Source of the DNA: an uncultured archaeon
GTDB taxonomy: Archaea > Halobacteriota > Methanosarcinia > Methanosarcinales > Methanoperedenaceae
Direction: 5' to 3'
DNA: 43,184 nt
Assembly: GCA_902384525.1 (NCBI GenBank)
Contig: CABMCA010000125.1
Coordinates: 1 to 43,184, forward strand
Shown: piece after piece, positions 34,208 to 41,180 of the stretch
Layout: each line of letters opens with the position of its first letter
How positions within the stretch are numbered: the first letter of the stretch is position 1
Translations under genes and position numbers: made by a program
The notes under the pieces: model-generated
The model's input: the letters and a program-made list of their open reading frames with translations, nothing else
Databases searched by the model: none
Told to the model about the DNA's origin: nothing

Positions 34208-35650
34208 ATGAAAGCTATCCTGTTTTTCATTGTATTAATGAATATAATAGCAGTTGCATCCGCCTCTGAATGGGAAGAACATACAGCAACTGTGTACTGG
34301 GGAAAAAGTGTTGATATTTCAGGTTATAATATTACAGCAGCAGATTTCCGTCCTGGCACGGTGGAAGAGCCTACAAATAAAACAAAGTGTGATGTTGAAT
34401 CAGACGCCTTTAAAAGAAAAGCTTGGGGGTGCGACGATTATGTATTCTTGAAAATTTCTAAGAATTCAGATCCCTTATTTCTTGATGCACTAACACAGAA
34501 AAACAATACGTTCATTGATGGCTCTGAATTTTACAATGAGACTGTATATGAAGACGCACAAGGTTCGCTGAAGATAATTGCCCTGGATGTTGTAACTGGT
34601 AAATATATACCATCTCCGTATGCAGAGCTTAAAATTCTGGTAAAAAGTAATGAATTTGAATTCGATATTGCGAATAACTTTACTATTGTTAAGACGGTGC
34701 CTCCAGAGGCCCATGTAAATCCATCATACCCGTTCATCCCTGTGTTGATCTCTGTAAAAAATATCGGTACATACGATTTTTCTTATATATGGGTGAATGA
34801 TTCGATTTCTGAAGGCATTATTTCGAAACCACAGGAACTGGGGTGGGGCAAATCCCTGAAAAAAGGAGAAATCTGGCAGGAAGAATATTTCATCAAGCCG
34901 CTTAAGCCTGTTGCAGGAAAGGAATACACTCTGCCGCCTGCAACTCTTTATGTTGTCTTTAATAATATAACATATAATCTCTCAACAGGTACCTATCCTT
35001 TCATCCTGCGCTCTTCTGATATCATTGTAACAAAGACCGCTGATAAGGCAGAGATAGGAGAACCCGGGAATGTTACAGTGAATATAAAAATGAAAAACAA
35101 CGGAAGCAGGGCAGCGCTGATAAAAGTGCGGGATTCTATTCTTCCTGATATGGAGATCATGGGCGGAGAATTGAACTTCAGCATTGTTTTACAGCCGGAT
35201 GAATCTTATAACAATAGCTATATATTAAAATTAAATAATATCTCGGATAATGTCACATTGCCTTATGCAAGGTTCGATTTTAAAGAATATTGGTCAGATT
35301 ATAACCCGGAAACGAAAACGCAGAATAATACCGGCTCCGGCATTTCCAATCAGATAGAAATAAAATCTGTATCAGCTTCTAAACAGGATAATACTGCATC
35401 CCCCGAGTCGGCTCCTGATGAAAAAACTCCTGTTAATGCTTCTTCGGCTAAAGCTTCTTCAAGTCCAACGAAGGAATTATCTTCAGCAGACACATCCTGG
35501 GATATCCTGAATATCATCAGGTCTCTTTTAAGCCCTCAACAACTTCCTTATGTAGTTCTGGTACTGCTGGCAGGAGGAGGACTGGCTGTGTTCATAAATA
35601 GAACCATCAGCCCAAAAAAAGACAAACAAAAGGACAAGAGTAAGCTGTAG
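34208..35650 (+). CDS. Membrane-anchored surface protein with CARDB-like domain, pilus-linked
   Basis: A 480-residue exported protein with no recognised family name. Features are a signal peptide (1-19, cut at ASA-SE), a beta-rich ectodomain with two cysteines (C61, C75), and many N-x-S/T sequons. A domain at about 280-370 reads GEPGNVTVNIKMKNNGSRAA with VLQPDESYNNSYILKLNN, resembling CARDB/DUF11-type adhesion modules of archaeal surface proteins. A serine/alanine-rich linker (about 385-430) leads to a C-terminal membrane helix (YVVLVLLAGGGLAVFI) and a lysine-rich cytoplasmic tail. It is transcribed divergently from the pilus ATPase operon, so a role as cell-surface anchor, minor pilus component or S-layer-associated protein fits. 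Confidence 0.75.
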   Translation: MKAILFFIVLMNIIAVASASEWEEHTATVYWGKSVDISGYNITAADFRPGTVEEPTNKTKCDVESDAFKRKAWGCDDYVFLKISKNSDPLFLDALTQKNNTFIDGSEFYNETVYEDAQGSLKIIALDVVTGKYIPSPYAELKILVKSNEFEFDIANNFTIVKTVPPEAHVNPSYPFIPVLISVKNIGTYDFSYIWVNDSISEGIISKPQELGWGKSLKKGEIWQEEYFIKPLKPVAGKEYTLPPATLYVVFNNITYNLSTGTYPFILRSSDIIVTKTADKAEIGEPGNVTVNIKMKNNGSRAALIKVRDSILPDMEIMGGELNFSIVLQPDESYNNSYILKLNNISDNVTLPYARFDFKEYWSDYNPETKTQNNTGSGISNQIEIKSVSASKQDNTASPESAPDEKTPVNASSAKASSSPTKELSSADTSWDILNIIRSLLSPQQLPYVVLVLLAGGGLAVFINRTISPKKDKQKDKSKL

Positions 35651-35681
35651 AAAACATTCTTTTCCAAAAAAAAGAACCCTA

Positions 35682-35697
35682 TAATCTATATAGATTA
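35682..35697 (+). promoter_or_regulatory. Perfect 16-bp palindrome at the promoter of the first PstS-like pilin
   Basis: TAATCTATATAGATTA is its own reverse complement. It lies 35-50 bases before ATG 35732 and contains the only TATA-like core there, so a bound repressor would block TBP. The implied leader is about 15 bases. Confidence 0.6.
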
Positions 35698-35731
35698 GTT
35701 TTATCAGAAAGTAAAATACACAGAACTACTT

Positions 35732-36682
35732 ATGAGATTAATCGATGACACAAAAGCCGTTTCCATGGTCGTATCTGCGCTCCTTCTTATCATAGTGGTG
35801 GCTGGATCCGTAGCATTCCTTGCAGGCACGATGCAGGGCGTGACTTCCCAGACAGATAAGGTTGTCAGCAATGGCAACAGTGCAGACATTGGGGCTATCA
35901 AGATAAATATAATAAGTTCTGACCTTGCTCTTCCTGCAGTGAGCCCGCTCGTAAAAGCTTATAATGATAAGAATCTGGGAGTGAAGCTCCAGTTACAGCA
36001 AAGTGATTCCCTGGGCGGTACTTCTAATGTTTCCATAGGTTCTGTATCTTCTGGTTTAGCAGATATTGGAGTCTCTGACAGGGAACCATCTCCATATGAG
36101 ATGGAAAAATATCCGGACCTGGTAGCCCAGAAGTTTGGCACTTCGGGAATTGTTGTCATAGTTAATGGACCTGGTGACAACTTTAGTAAAGACACTCTCA
36201 GAAGATTTTACAACCACACGGACATTTCACTCACAGCATATCAAATGACAGGTTCTCCAGGTACAGAGGCAGCCTTTTTGGAGTATATAGGAAATAATTC
36301 AATCGATTCAAGCATCACTAATGTTGCAGGCGGTGCCGGAATGCTTGATGCGGTGAAAACCAGGCCATATTCTATAGGATTCATAGAATACGGTTATATT
36401 GACACTCAAGATAAACTTGGAATCGTGCGTATTACTGGTCTTTATAATGAAACTAGCTCTAAAACATACACAAATATGAGTTATTCCAACTTCACGCTTG
36501 CTGCAATCAGCGATAATGTGAACAACTCCTATTATCCCCTGGAGCTTTCACACCCCCTTTACTTTATAACCAGGGGGAAATCATCTCTTGCGGATGCCTT
36601 CGTAAAGTGGGCGCGATCATTTGAAGGACAGGATATTATAGAAAAGAATGGATACATTAGCTATACGAGGGAATTTAGCTGA
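35732..36682 (+). CDS. PstS-like substrate-binding protein with class III prepilin N-terminus, divergent copy
   Basis: A 316-residue protein. The first 35 residues (MRLIDDTKAVSMVVSALLLI, then IVVAGSVAFLAG) are an archaeal prepilin leader and helix, not a lipoprotein or Sec signal. From about residue 52 a type II periplasmic-binding fold follows: INIISSDLALPAVSPLVKAY, SSGLADIGVSDREPS, GTSGIVVIVNGPGD, TGSPGTEAAFLEYIG, RPYSIGFIEYGYID, and LADAFVKWARSFEGQDIIEK. The loop equivalent to the phosphate-binding SGT motif reads SPGTEAAF, so ligand specificity may differ from phosphate. Several sequons suggest glycosylation. No permease genes accompany it. A prepilin peptidase lies 5 kb downstream. Confidence 0.83.
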   Translation: MRLIDDTKAVSMVVSALLLIIVVAGSVAFLAGTMQGVTSQTDKVVSNGNSADIGAIKINIISSDLALPAVSPLVKAYNDKNLGVKLQLQQSDSLGGTSNVSIGSVSSGLADIGVSDREPSPYEMEKYPDLVAQKFGTSGIVVIVNGPGDNFSKDTLRRFYNHTDISLTAYQMTGSPGTEAAFLEYIGNNSIDSSITNVAGGAGMLDAVKTRPYSIGFIEYGYIDTQDKLGIVRITGLYNETSSKTYTNMSYSNFTLAAISDNVNNSYYPLELSHPLYFITRGKSSLADAFVKWARSFEGQDIIEKNGYISYTREFS

Positions 36683-36751
36683 TGCAAAGAAGCAAAAGCT
36701 TTATACTTTTCCCAAATTATCATCATCATAATCATCATTATAAGTAATGAT

Positions 36752-36766
36752 TTTATATAGTATAAA
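36752..36766 (+). promoter_or_regulatory. Palindromic TATA element before the 36782 membrane protein
   Basis: TTTATA-TAG-TATAAA, a perfect 6-bp inverted repeat with its centre about 23 bases before ATG 36782. With a TATA box here the transcript would start at or very near the ATG, so the mRNA may be leaderless. Confidence 0.45.
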
Positions 36767-36781
36767 GTCTGACTTACTATT

Positions 36782-37216
36782 ATGTCGATGAATGAAACGA
36801 TGAGTAAGATATTGATAGCTTTACCCGTCTTTTTTTCTGTCTCCGCAATCATAGATTATTCCACTACCATCTGGTTTTCGGGGTCGAAAGAAAATCTGAT
36901 CCAGAATGAGTTCAGTCCACTGCTGGTATATGCAGTCAAAAACGACATGGTGATCCCTTATGTTTTCTTTACTGTGATTTTTTATTTCTTCGCATCTTAC
37001 CTTGCACTGAAAATGCTCTCTTCGGATAAAAATATCTTCTATTGCGCATCCGCCATACTTGCCCTGATATCGCTGGCACACACATTCGGGGGTTTATCCT
37101 GGTATTTCAAGAGCGAAGCGTACTCCAACGCCATCCTTGCAATTTCAGCAATTACGGTCATGATGGCAATATTCTTATCGGGATGGACTTTTCTTCGAAA
37201 AAAGAATACGGTTTGA
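36782..37216 (+). CDS. Four-helix membrane protein of unknown function
   Basis: A 144-residue integral membrane protein with four hydrophobic helices (around 8-30, 55-75, 82-105 and 115-138). The segment IDYSTTIWFSGSKENLIQNE, then FSPLLVYAV, between helices 1 and 2 recalls DUF5658-type archaeal proteins, but I cannot confirm this. The C-terminus is basic (FLRKKNTV). It lies between the first PstS-like pilin and the second PhoU copy, all on the plus strand, each with its own TATA-like palindrome. A role linked to the pilus regulon is inferred from position only. Confidence 0.7.
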   Translation: MSMNETMSKILIALPVFFSVSAIIDYSTTIWFSGSKENLIQNEFSPLLVYAVKNDMVIPYVFFTVIFYFFASYLALKMLSSDKNIFYCASAILALISLAHTFGGLSWYFKSEAYSNAILAISAITVMMAIFLSGWTFLRKKNTV

Positions 37217-37266
37217 ATATGCTTGTTATTCTTGCACTGTTCGATCCTCATCATTTCTACTGATTT

Positions 37267-37311
37267 TATATATAGTCTATATATTCTTGGGAAAAAGTAT
37301 ATAGTATTTAC
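37267..37311 (+). promoter_or_regulatory. Two CTATATA-type elements before PhoU copy 2
   Basis: TATATATAGTCTATATAT and, 13 bases later, GTATATAGTATTTA, located 24-68 bases upstream of ATG 37335. The proximal one is placed as a TATA box for a very short leader; the distal one is a near-palindrome and could be the operator. Confidence 0.5.
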
Positions 37312-37334
37312 TAACCTCAAAAAGTATTATTAAT

Positions 37335-38333
37335 ATGATCAATCCAGAAATAAGAAAAGTCCAGATAACAGGAAAATCAACGTTCGTTGTTTCTCTTCCT
37401 AAGAAGTGGGCTATAAATGTCGGAATAACATCAGGTTCCCTTGTTCATATGCACCCCCAGGAGGATGGTTCTCTTCTTTTAACCTCAAACGGCGGTTTGG
37501 CGTCTCAGGGTCCAAAGACCTTAACCATAGATGGGAGGGCAGGCGAGCCGCTGATAAGAGATATAATAGCCACCTACGTTGCCGGATATCGTGTGATCGA
37601 ACTTAAAGCCAAAAATATCACACATGAACAGAAAAAAGACATAACAACTATAGTGAAAAAATTGATAGGCATTGAGATCATCGAAGAGACTCATGATAAG
37701 GTGATAATCCAGGATATCTCAAATCCAGGGGAGATGCCTATCGATATGAGCTTTCGGCGCATGCATATAAAAGTGCAATGGATGCTTGACAATACCATAA
37801 AGGCAATGAACACAAGAGATGTCTCTCTTGCCTCTGAAGTCGTAAAGCAGGATGATGAGATTGACCGCCTTCATCTATTGATATCAAAACAGTTCATGGA
37901 TATTTTACTTCATTCGAGGATATCCGAAAAAAGTGAACTCGGATTGACAGGGGCATTCTACTACAGGCTGGCAAGCGACCAGTTAGAGCGTGTGTCAGAC
38001 CATGCTGGTAAGATCGCTGGCATAATACTGGAATCAGATGAAAAAATTCCTCACGCTATGCTTGAAGATATTGTTAAAATCGGGATTGTTTCTTACAGGC
38101 TTGTCAATGATTCTGTCATTTCTTTTACAAAATGCAATGTAGAACTTGCAAACAGGATTATTGACGAACATAAAAAAATAGGCGAAGATCTGCGAAAAAT
38201 CAGAAACATTTCAACAGGTATGAATCCTGACGCTGTCATGTCCCTGGGCCTTATAGCAGACAGTGTGAAAAGGATAGGGGATTATGCTGCAAATGTCGCA
38301 GAGTTAGCCATTGACTTCTCTAAAAGTATATAG
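37335..38333 (+). CDS. AbrB-PhoU phosphate regulator, copy 2
   Basis: A 332-residue paralogue of the protein at 25917, with the same layout. The N-terminal AbrB/SpoVT domain is KVQITGKSTFVVSLPKKWAI, then NVGITSGSLVHM. Two PhoU bundles follow (FRRMHIKVQWMLDNTIKAMN; YRLASDQLERVSDHAGKIAG; LIADSVKRIGDYAANVAELA). The two proteins are clearly diverged, so this is not a recent duplication. It is surrounded by the two PstS-like pilin genes, supporting a phosphate theme for the whole cluster. Whether it senses phosphate via an unseen transporter or the pilins is unknown. Confidence 0.9.
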   Translation: MINPEIRKVQITGKSTFVVSLPKKWAINVGITSGSLVHMHPQEDGSLLLTSNGGLASQGPKTLTIDGRAGEPLIRDIIATYVAGYRVIELKAKNITHEQKKDITTIVKKLIGIEIIEETHDKVIIQDISNPGEMPIDMSFRRMHIKVQWMLDNTIKAMNTRDVSLASEVVKQDDEIDRLHLLISKQFMDILLHSRISEKSELGLTGAFYYRLASDQLERVSDHAGKIAGIILESDEKIPHAMLEDIVKIGIVSYRLVNDSVISFTKCNVELANRIIDEHKKIGEDLRKIRNISTGMNPDAVMSLGLIADSVKRIGDYAANVAELAIDFSKSI

Positions 38334-38441
38334 AGTTCGGGCTGATTATAACCCACATTCCGTACCCTTTACTTTTATAAATTTTAATTTAAGTATACAG
38401 CCGTAGTATTTTGGAAACTTTTATTATCTTCTGGTTTGAGA

Positions 38442-38510
38442 AACCACAGAGAGCACAGAGTACACAGAGAAAAGCGCCAAAGCTCTGTTCTCTCTGTGTA
38501 CTCTGTGGTT
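38442..38510. repeat. CACAGAG-type interrupted palindrome
   Basis: AACCACAGAG (38442-38451) and TACACAGAGA (38461-38470) on the left are exactly complementary to TCTCTGTGTA (38491-38500) and CTCTGTGGTT (38501-38510) on the right. A short extra block, AGCACAGAG, lies between the left halves. Such CACAGAG-rich palindromes are dispersed intergenic repeats in many genomes. The rest of the 360-base gap is AT-rich and contains only the promoter of the next gene. Confidence 0.65.
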
Positions 38511-38648
38511 GATTTTCCTTGTGATGAACCATTTCTCCAGAATAAATTGAAAAAATCTCGCATTTTGGTTTAAATTTTTGCAATTACTAACAAGGGTACA
38601 GAATAAGGGTTATAATATTACAGCATCGTTATTTTTTTTTCTGTTTTG

Positions 38649-38677
38649 TTCTATATACTTTATTGTTTCTATATAGG
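38649..38677 (+). promoter_or_regulatory. Paired TTCTATATA elements before a small membrane protein gene
   Basis: TTCTATATAC at 38649-38658 and TTTCTATATAGG at 38666-38677 are two copies of the regional motif in direct orientation, 17 bases apart. They precede the 38694 gene and can act as TATA box plus a regulator site. Confidence 0.45.
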
Positions 38678-38693
38678 ATGGTTTTATGATTTG

Positions 38694-38885
38694 ATGCAAC
38701 CAAAATCAGGTATGCGCAATGAAATTGTGGGTGCAATTCTGATTTTTGTCCTTTCACTCTACAGCGCCGCTTCAGTATCGTGGTATTCCCCGTCGGCAGA
38801 TCTTCCCGCTGCGATGCTTGCGGTATTTCCTGTGATGGGCGCGATTGGCGTGATATTTCTTGCCCGTAAAAAGAAAATGGTTTGA
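38694..38885 (+). CDS. Small membrane protein, two helices
   Basis: About 63 residues: two hydrophobic helices (EIVGAILIFVLSLYSAASVS and PAAMLAVFPVMGAIGVIFLA) joined by a short loop, with a basic end RKKKMV. The frame is open upstream to 38646, but that part overlaps the promoter-like TTCTATATA elements, so I prefer ATG 38694 (MQPKSG). ATG 38712 (MRNEIVG) is equally possible and gives 57 residues. No family recognised. Located between PhoU copy 2 and an SRPBCC protein. Confidence 0.55.
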   Translation: MQPKSGMRNEIVGAILIFVLSLYSAASVSWYSPSADLPAAMLAVFPVMGAIGVIFLARKKKMV

Positions 38886-38937
38886 TACCATACTATATGA
38901 AAAATGATTTTAAGATGCGCGTATAATGTTCTGACGT

Positions 38938-39414
38938 ATGAAAGAACTTCGTACTGAAATCGAAATCCAGGCATCTGCAGAGAGGGTATGGCAAATACTC
39001 ACAGATTTTGCCAATTTTCCAAACTGGAATCCGTTTATCCGCAAGGCAATCGGGGAACCCGGAATAGGGGCACATCTGGAAGTGTTCCTCCAGCCTTCCG
39101 GCGCAAGGGGCATGACTTTTCGGCCTGAAGTCCTAAAGGCCGAGCCAAACCGTGAACTGCGCTGGCTAGGGCACTTGCTTGTACCTGGCCTGTTCGATGG
39201 GGAGCATATTTTTACTATTGAGCCGCTGGAAGCAAACCGTGTGCGCTTTATACAGCGCGAAATCTTCACAGGCTTGCTTGTCCCTCTTTTTATGCGCTGG
39301 CTGCATACTGAAACACTTCGCGGCTTTGAAGAAATGAATCATGCTCTTAAGATACGGGCGGAAAGCCTGCATTTTGTTATTTCAAAAAAAAATAGACTAT
39401 ATAACTCTATATAG
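38938..39414 (+). CDS. SRPBCC (START/polyketide-cyclase-like) domain protein
   Basis: A 158-residue single-domain protein. The N-terminus MKELRTEIEIQASAERVWQI, then LTDFANFPNWNPFIRK, and the end helix MRWLHTETLRGFEEMNHALK are standard for the SRPBCC hydrophobic-cavity superfamily. It binds a small hydrophobic ligand or lipid; the ligand is unknown. Its last codons (RLYNSI then TAG) lie inside the first copy of the triplicated promoter palindrome, so the gene end and the regulatory element overlap. The preceding context (small membrane protein 50 bases upstream) does not reveal a pathway. Confidence 0.82.
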   Translation: MKELRTEIEIQASAERVWQILTDFANFPNWNPFIRKAIGEPGIGAHLEVFLQPSGARGMTFRPEVLKAEPNRELRWLGHLLVPGLFDGEHIFTIEPLEANRVRFIQREIFTGLLVPLFMRWLHTETLRGFEEMNHALKIRAESLHFVISKKNRLYNSI

Positions 39415-39450
39415 TTTATGATGATTATCCTGAAATAGTTTCTGAAATTA
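39387..39450 (+). promoter_or_regulatory. Triplicated promoter block, copy 1
   Basis: The core at 39392-39419 is an interrupted palindrome: ATAGACTATAT, a 6-base spacer, ATATAGTTTAT. It is followed by a conserved tail (TTATCCTGAAATAGTTT, then AAATTA). The same roughly 64-base block recurs at 39621 and 39838. Spacing from the TATA core places transcription start near 39426-39440, just before the first RNA hairpin. The stop codon of the SRPBCC gene lies in it. Confidence 0.7.
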
Positions 39451-39610
39451 TAACAGGCTGGCGCGAAAAACACACACTGCGCCGGCAAAACTCGAATAAA
39501 CGTAGCAGGAATATGAAGCCCTGATAAAAAGTCTTTTTTTGTCTTCATAAGGGCTTCATTCATTCCGGAACTGTGCCCTGATTCTCCTCTTCAGGGCATG
39601 GGTTTTTCAA
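39437..39610 (+). ncRNA. Putative structured small RNA, tandem copy 1
   Basis: A sequence with no sizeable ORF but three good stems. Stem 1 is GCTGGCGC/GCGCCGGC (39437-39444 with 39479-39486, one G-T pair), and it is followed by AAAACTCGAA. Stem 2 is ATGAAGCCCT/AGGGCTTCAT (39513-39522 with 39550-39559). Stem 3 is TGCCCTGA/TCAGGGCA (39574-39581 with 39591-39598), followed by GGGTTTTTC, a terminator-like tail. The same order of elements appears in copy 2. The boundaries are approximate. A regulatory RNA made from its own promoter is the best reading. Confidence 0.5.
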
Positions 39611-39620
39611 CTCTGGAGAA

Positions 39621-39684
39621 TAAAAATAGATTATATGATTCTATATAGTCTATGAGGCTTATCCTATTATAGTTTCCAAAATTA
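39621..39684 (+). promoter_or_regulatory. Triplicated promoter block, copy 2
   Basis: The core at 39626-39653 is ATAGATTATAT, 6 bases, CTATATAGTCTAT, followed by GAGGCTTATCC, then ATAGTTTCCAAAATTA. It is highly similar to copies 1 and 3 and lies 234 bases after copy 1. It presumably drives the second structured RNA. Confidence 0.7.
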
Positions 39685-39830
39685 TATTAACTCCGGTGGC
39701 TCACACACTTGCCGCCAAAACGCCGAAAAAGATGAACCCTTACTTACTCATTCTTTTGCCATGGTAAGGGTTTCTGTCACGTCGAAACCATGCCCCCCGC
39801 ATAGGGAGAGCGGGGGCGCTGGTTTCATGT
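39685..39830 (+). ncRNA. Putative structured small RNA, tandem copy 2
   Basis: Stem 1 is GGTGGC/GCCGCC (39695-39700 with 39711-39716), loop TCACACACTT, followed by AAAACGCCGAA. Stem 2 is AACCCTTAC/GTAAGGGTT (39735-39743 with 39764-39772). Stem 3 is GAAACCA/TGGTTTC (39784-39790 with 39820-39826), continued inward by GCCCCC(C)GC/GCGGGGGC. Stem positions match copy 1, but stem sequences differ while pairing is kept. No ORF of note. Boundaries approximate. Confidence 0.5.
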
Positions 39831-39837
39831 TTGAAAA

Positions 39838-39901
39838 TAAAAATAGACTATAGTACTCTCTATAGTTTATGAGGGTTCTCCTAAAATAGTTTATGAAATT
39901 A
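39838..39901 (+). promoter_or_regulatory. Triplicated promoter block, copy 3 (promoter of the PstS-pilin gene)
   Basis: The core at 39843-39870 is ATAGACTATAG, 6 bases, TCTATAGTTTAT, then GAGGGTTCTCCT and ATAGTTTATGAAATTA. It lies 217 bases after copy 2 and about 160 bases before ATG 40027, so the PstS-pilin mRNA should carry a leader of about 130-150 bases. Confidence 0.7.
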
Positions 39902-40026
39902 GTATGATCGGTGATGCTATAAATCCGTGTCCGCCAAACTTCGAATTGAAAGCACATAATACTCAGAGGGCATGCCGGTGGGCATCACTTAAACATTGGA
40001 TAGAAAAAACAAAGGAGAACATAAAA
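39902..40026 (+). promoter_or_regulatory. Structured 5' leader of the PstS-pilin gene
   Basis: The leader starts with a reduced version of stem 1 (GGTG 39910-39913 with CGCC 39932-39935), followed by AAACTTCGAA, the same signature as after stem 1 in the two upstream RNAs. Outer complementarity GTGATGC/GGCATCAC and an inner hairpin ATGCC-GGTG-GGCAT (39972-39985) lie nearer the gene. AAAGGAG at 40011-40017 is the ribosome binding site. An upstream ATG at 39904 is in frame but would put the pilin leader 41 residues inside the protein, so I treat this stretch as untranslated. Confidence 0.5.
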
Positions 40027-41094
40027 ATGGTAAACACTAAAGGAATAAGAGCATTCCTGCATGACGCAAAAGCCGTCTCGCCAGCAATCGCGACATTGAT
40101 TTTGATCGTGATCGCAGCAGTGGCAGCAGCAGGCGTAGGAATACTTGTACAGTCCTCGCAGAAGAATGCGCAGGATCAGACAGGGAACAAAAATCTTGAC
40201 GTAATGGGAACCATCAATATCAAAGGCAGCACAACAGTAATGCCTATAACACAGGGCGCAGCAGAAGTATTCATGAAGAAGTACCCGGCTGTAACAATTA
40301 ACGTAGGCGGCGGCGGCTCAGAGGTCGGACAGTTGCTTGCATGGACTACAGCCAGCCCGAAAGAAGATATTGGCGCAAGCTCATCCAAATGGTCAACAGA
40401 CGATAAAACGATAAACGGCATACTCATACCAAAGAGAGCGACGGCCATTATCCAGGAAGCTGGAGAAAGTGCAAAAGTCTTTGAGACAAAGATTGGAACA
40501 GGCATGATCGTTCTGGCAGGACAGAACACAATGGACATAGTTAACACCACTGGTTGCGTAAGCAACACGACCTCTATATGCTATGGAGATTTGAAGGCAG
40601 CATATGCAGGAACCGGTCAAATTGGAACAACTGGTTTAACCGTAATCCAGCGCAGCGACAAATCAGGAACTGAAGAGACATTCGCAGCATGGATTGGTCT
40701 TGTCAAATCAGATGACAAACAGCTTAATTCAAATGTTACAGGCTACCAGGGCAACCAGGGCATAAGAGATGCTATCGCATCAAATCCTAACTTAGTCGGT
40801 TTCGTTGATGTTGGCTTCACCGGTTCATTCCTGAACGGTAATGCCAAAGTAGTAGCTGCAACCATGAACAACACAAAAGCCGAAGATGCTAACAAGGGCG
40901 TAGGCAAAACATATGACATTCAGAGCATATCACTGACTGGCATAACAGACGTAACCAAGCAGAAAGGACTTGCAAGAGACCTCTTCTATTACAATCAGGG
41001 CATACCCACAGGTGCAATCAAAACATATCTTGACTGGATTATGACTCCTGACGGACAGAAGGTTGTACAGAACGAAGGATTCTTCAGCATTTAA
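40027..41094 (+). CDS. PstS-type phosphate-binding protein with class III prepilin N-terminus
   Basis: A 355-residue protein starting MVNTKGIRAFLHDAKAVSPA, with the hydrophobic pilin helix IATLILIVIAAVAAAGVGIL; KAVSPAIAT is a typical archaeal prepilin cleavage region. The remainder is a clear PstS fold: INIKGSTTVMPITQGAAEVF, VTINVGGGGSEVGQLL, DIGASSSKW, VIQRSDKSGTEETFAAWIG (phosphate-binding SGT loop), YQGNQGIRDAIASNPNLVGF, and TYLDWIMTPDGQKVVQNEGF at the end. It would be displayed at the cell surface or built into a filament rather than anchored as a lipoprotein. AAAGGAG fixes the start. Regulation involves the promoter block and structured leader upstream. No PstCAB genes are nearby. Confidence 0.9.
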   Translation: MVNTKGIRAFLHDAKAVSPAIATLILIVIAAVAAAGVGILVQSSQKNAQDQTGNKNLDVMGTINIKGSTTVMPITQGAAEVFMKKYPAVTINVGGGGSEVGQLLAWTTASPKEDIGASSSKWSTDDKTINGILIPKRATAIIQEAGESAKVFETKIGTGMIVLAGQNTMDIVNTTGCVSNTTSICYGDLKAAYAGTGQIGTTGLTVIQRSDKSGTEETFAAWIGLVKSDDKQLNSNVTGYQGNQGIRDAIASNPNLVGFVDVGFTGSFLNGNAKVVAATMNNTKAEDANKGVGKTYDIQSISLTGITDVTKQKGLARDLFYYNQGIPTGAIKTYLDWIMTPDGQKVVQNEGFFSI

Positions 41095-41104
41095 ATAAAC
41101 ATCA

Positions 41105-41128
41105 ATTATGAGGAGTTACCCTCATAAT
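41105..41128 (+). terminator. Hairpin terminator of the PstS-pilin gene
   Basis: ATTATGAGG-AGTTAC-CCTCATAAT, a perfect 9-bp stem 10 bases after the stop codon, followed by TTCTTTTTTCTT. It should end the PstS-pilin transcript. Confidence 0.75.
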
Positions 41129-41180
41129 TTCTTTTTTCTTATCAGCTTAACCATCAGCAAAAATGAAAAACGGTGAATGT

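Noticed and set aside
36821-37320. Minus-strand ORFs opposite the 36782 membrane protein
   Set aside because: No ribosome binding site, and they lie antisense to a well-formed four-helix membrane protein with its own promoter.
39418-39436. Mini-ORFs MMIILK, MRLILL and MRVLLK at the same position in each of the three promoter copies
   Set aside because: The pattern is neat, but with the TATA core at its observed place, transcription should begin at or after these ATGs, and no ribosome binding site precedes them. Promoter conservation explains them better than leader peptides.
39387-39901. CRISPR array reading of the tandem repeats
   Set aside because: Only three copies, about 220-235 bases apart, with imperfect repeats and homologous rather than unique intervening sequence. 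No cas genes.
39904-40026. In-frame upstream start that would lengthen the PstS-pilin by 41 residues
   Set aside because: The added peptide is hydrophilic and would bury the prepilin leader. AAAGGAG sits correctly for ATG 40027.
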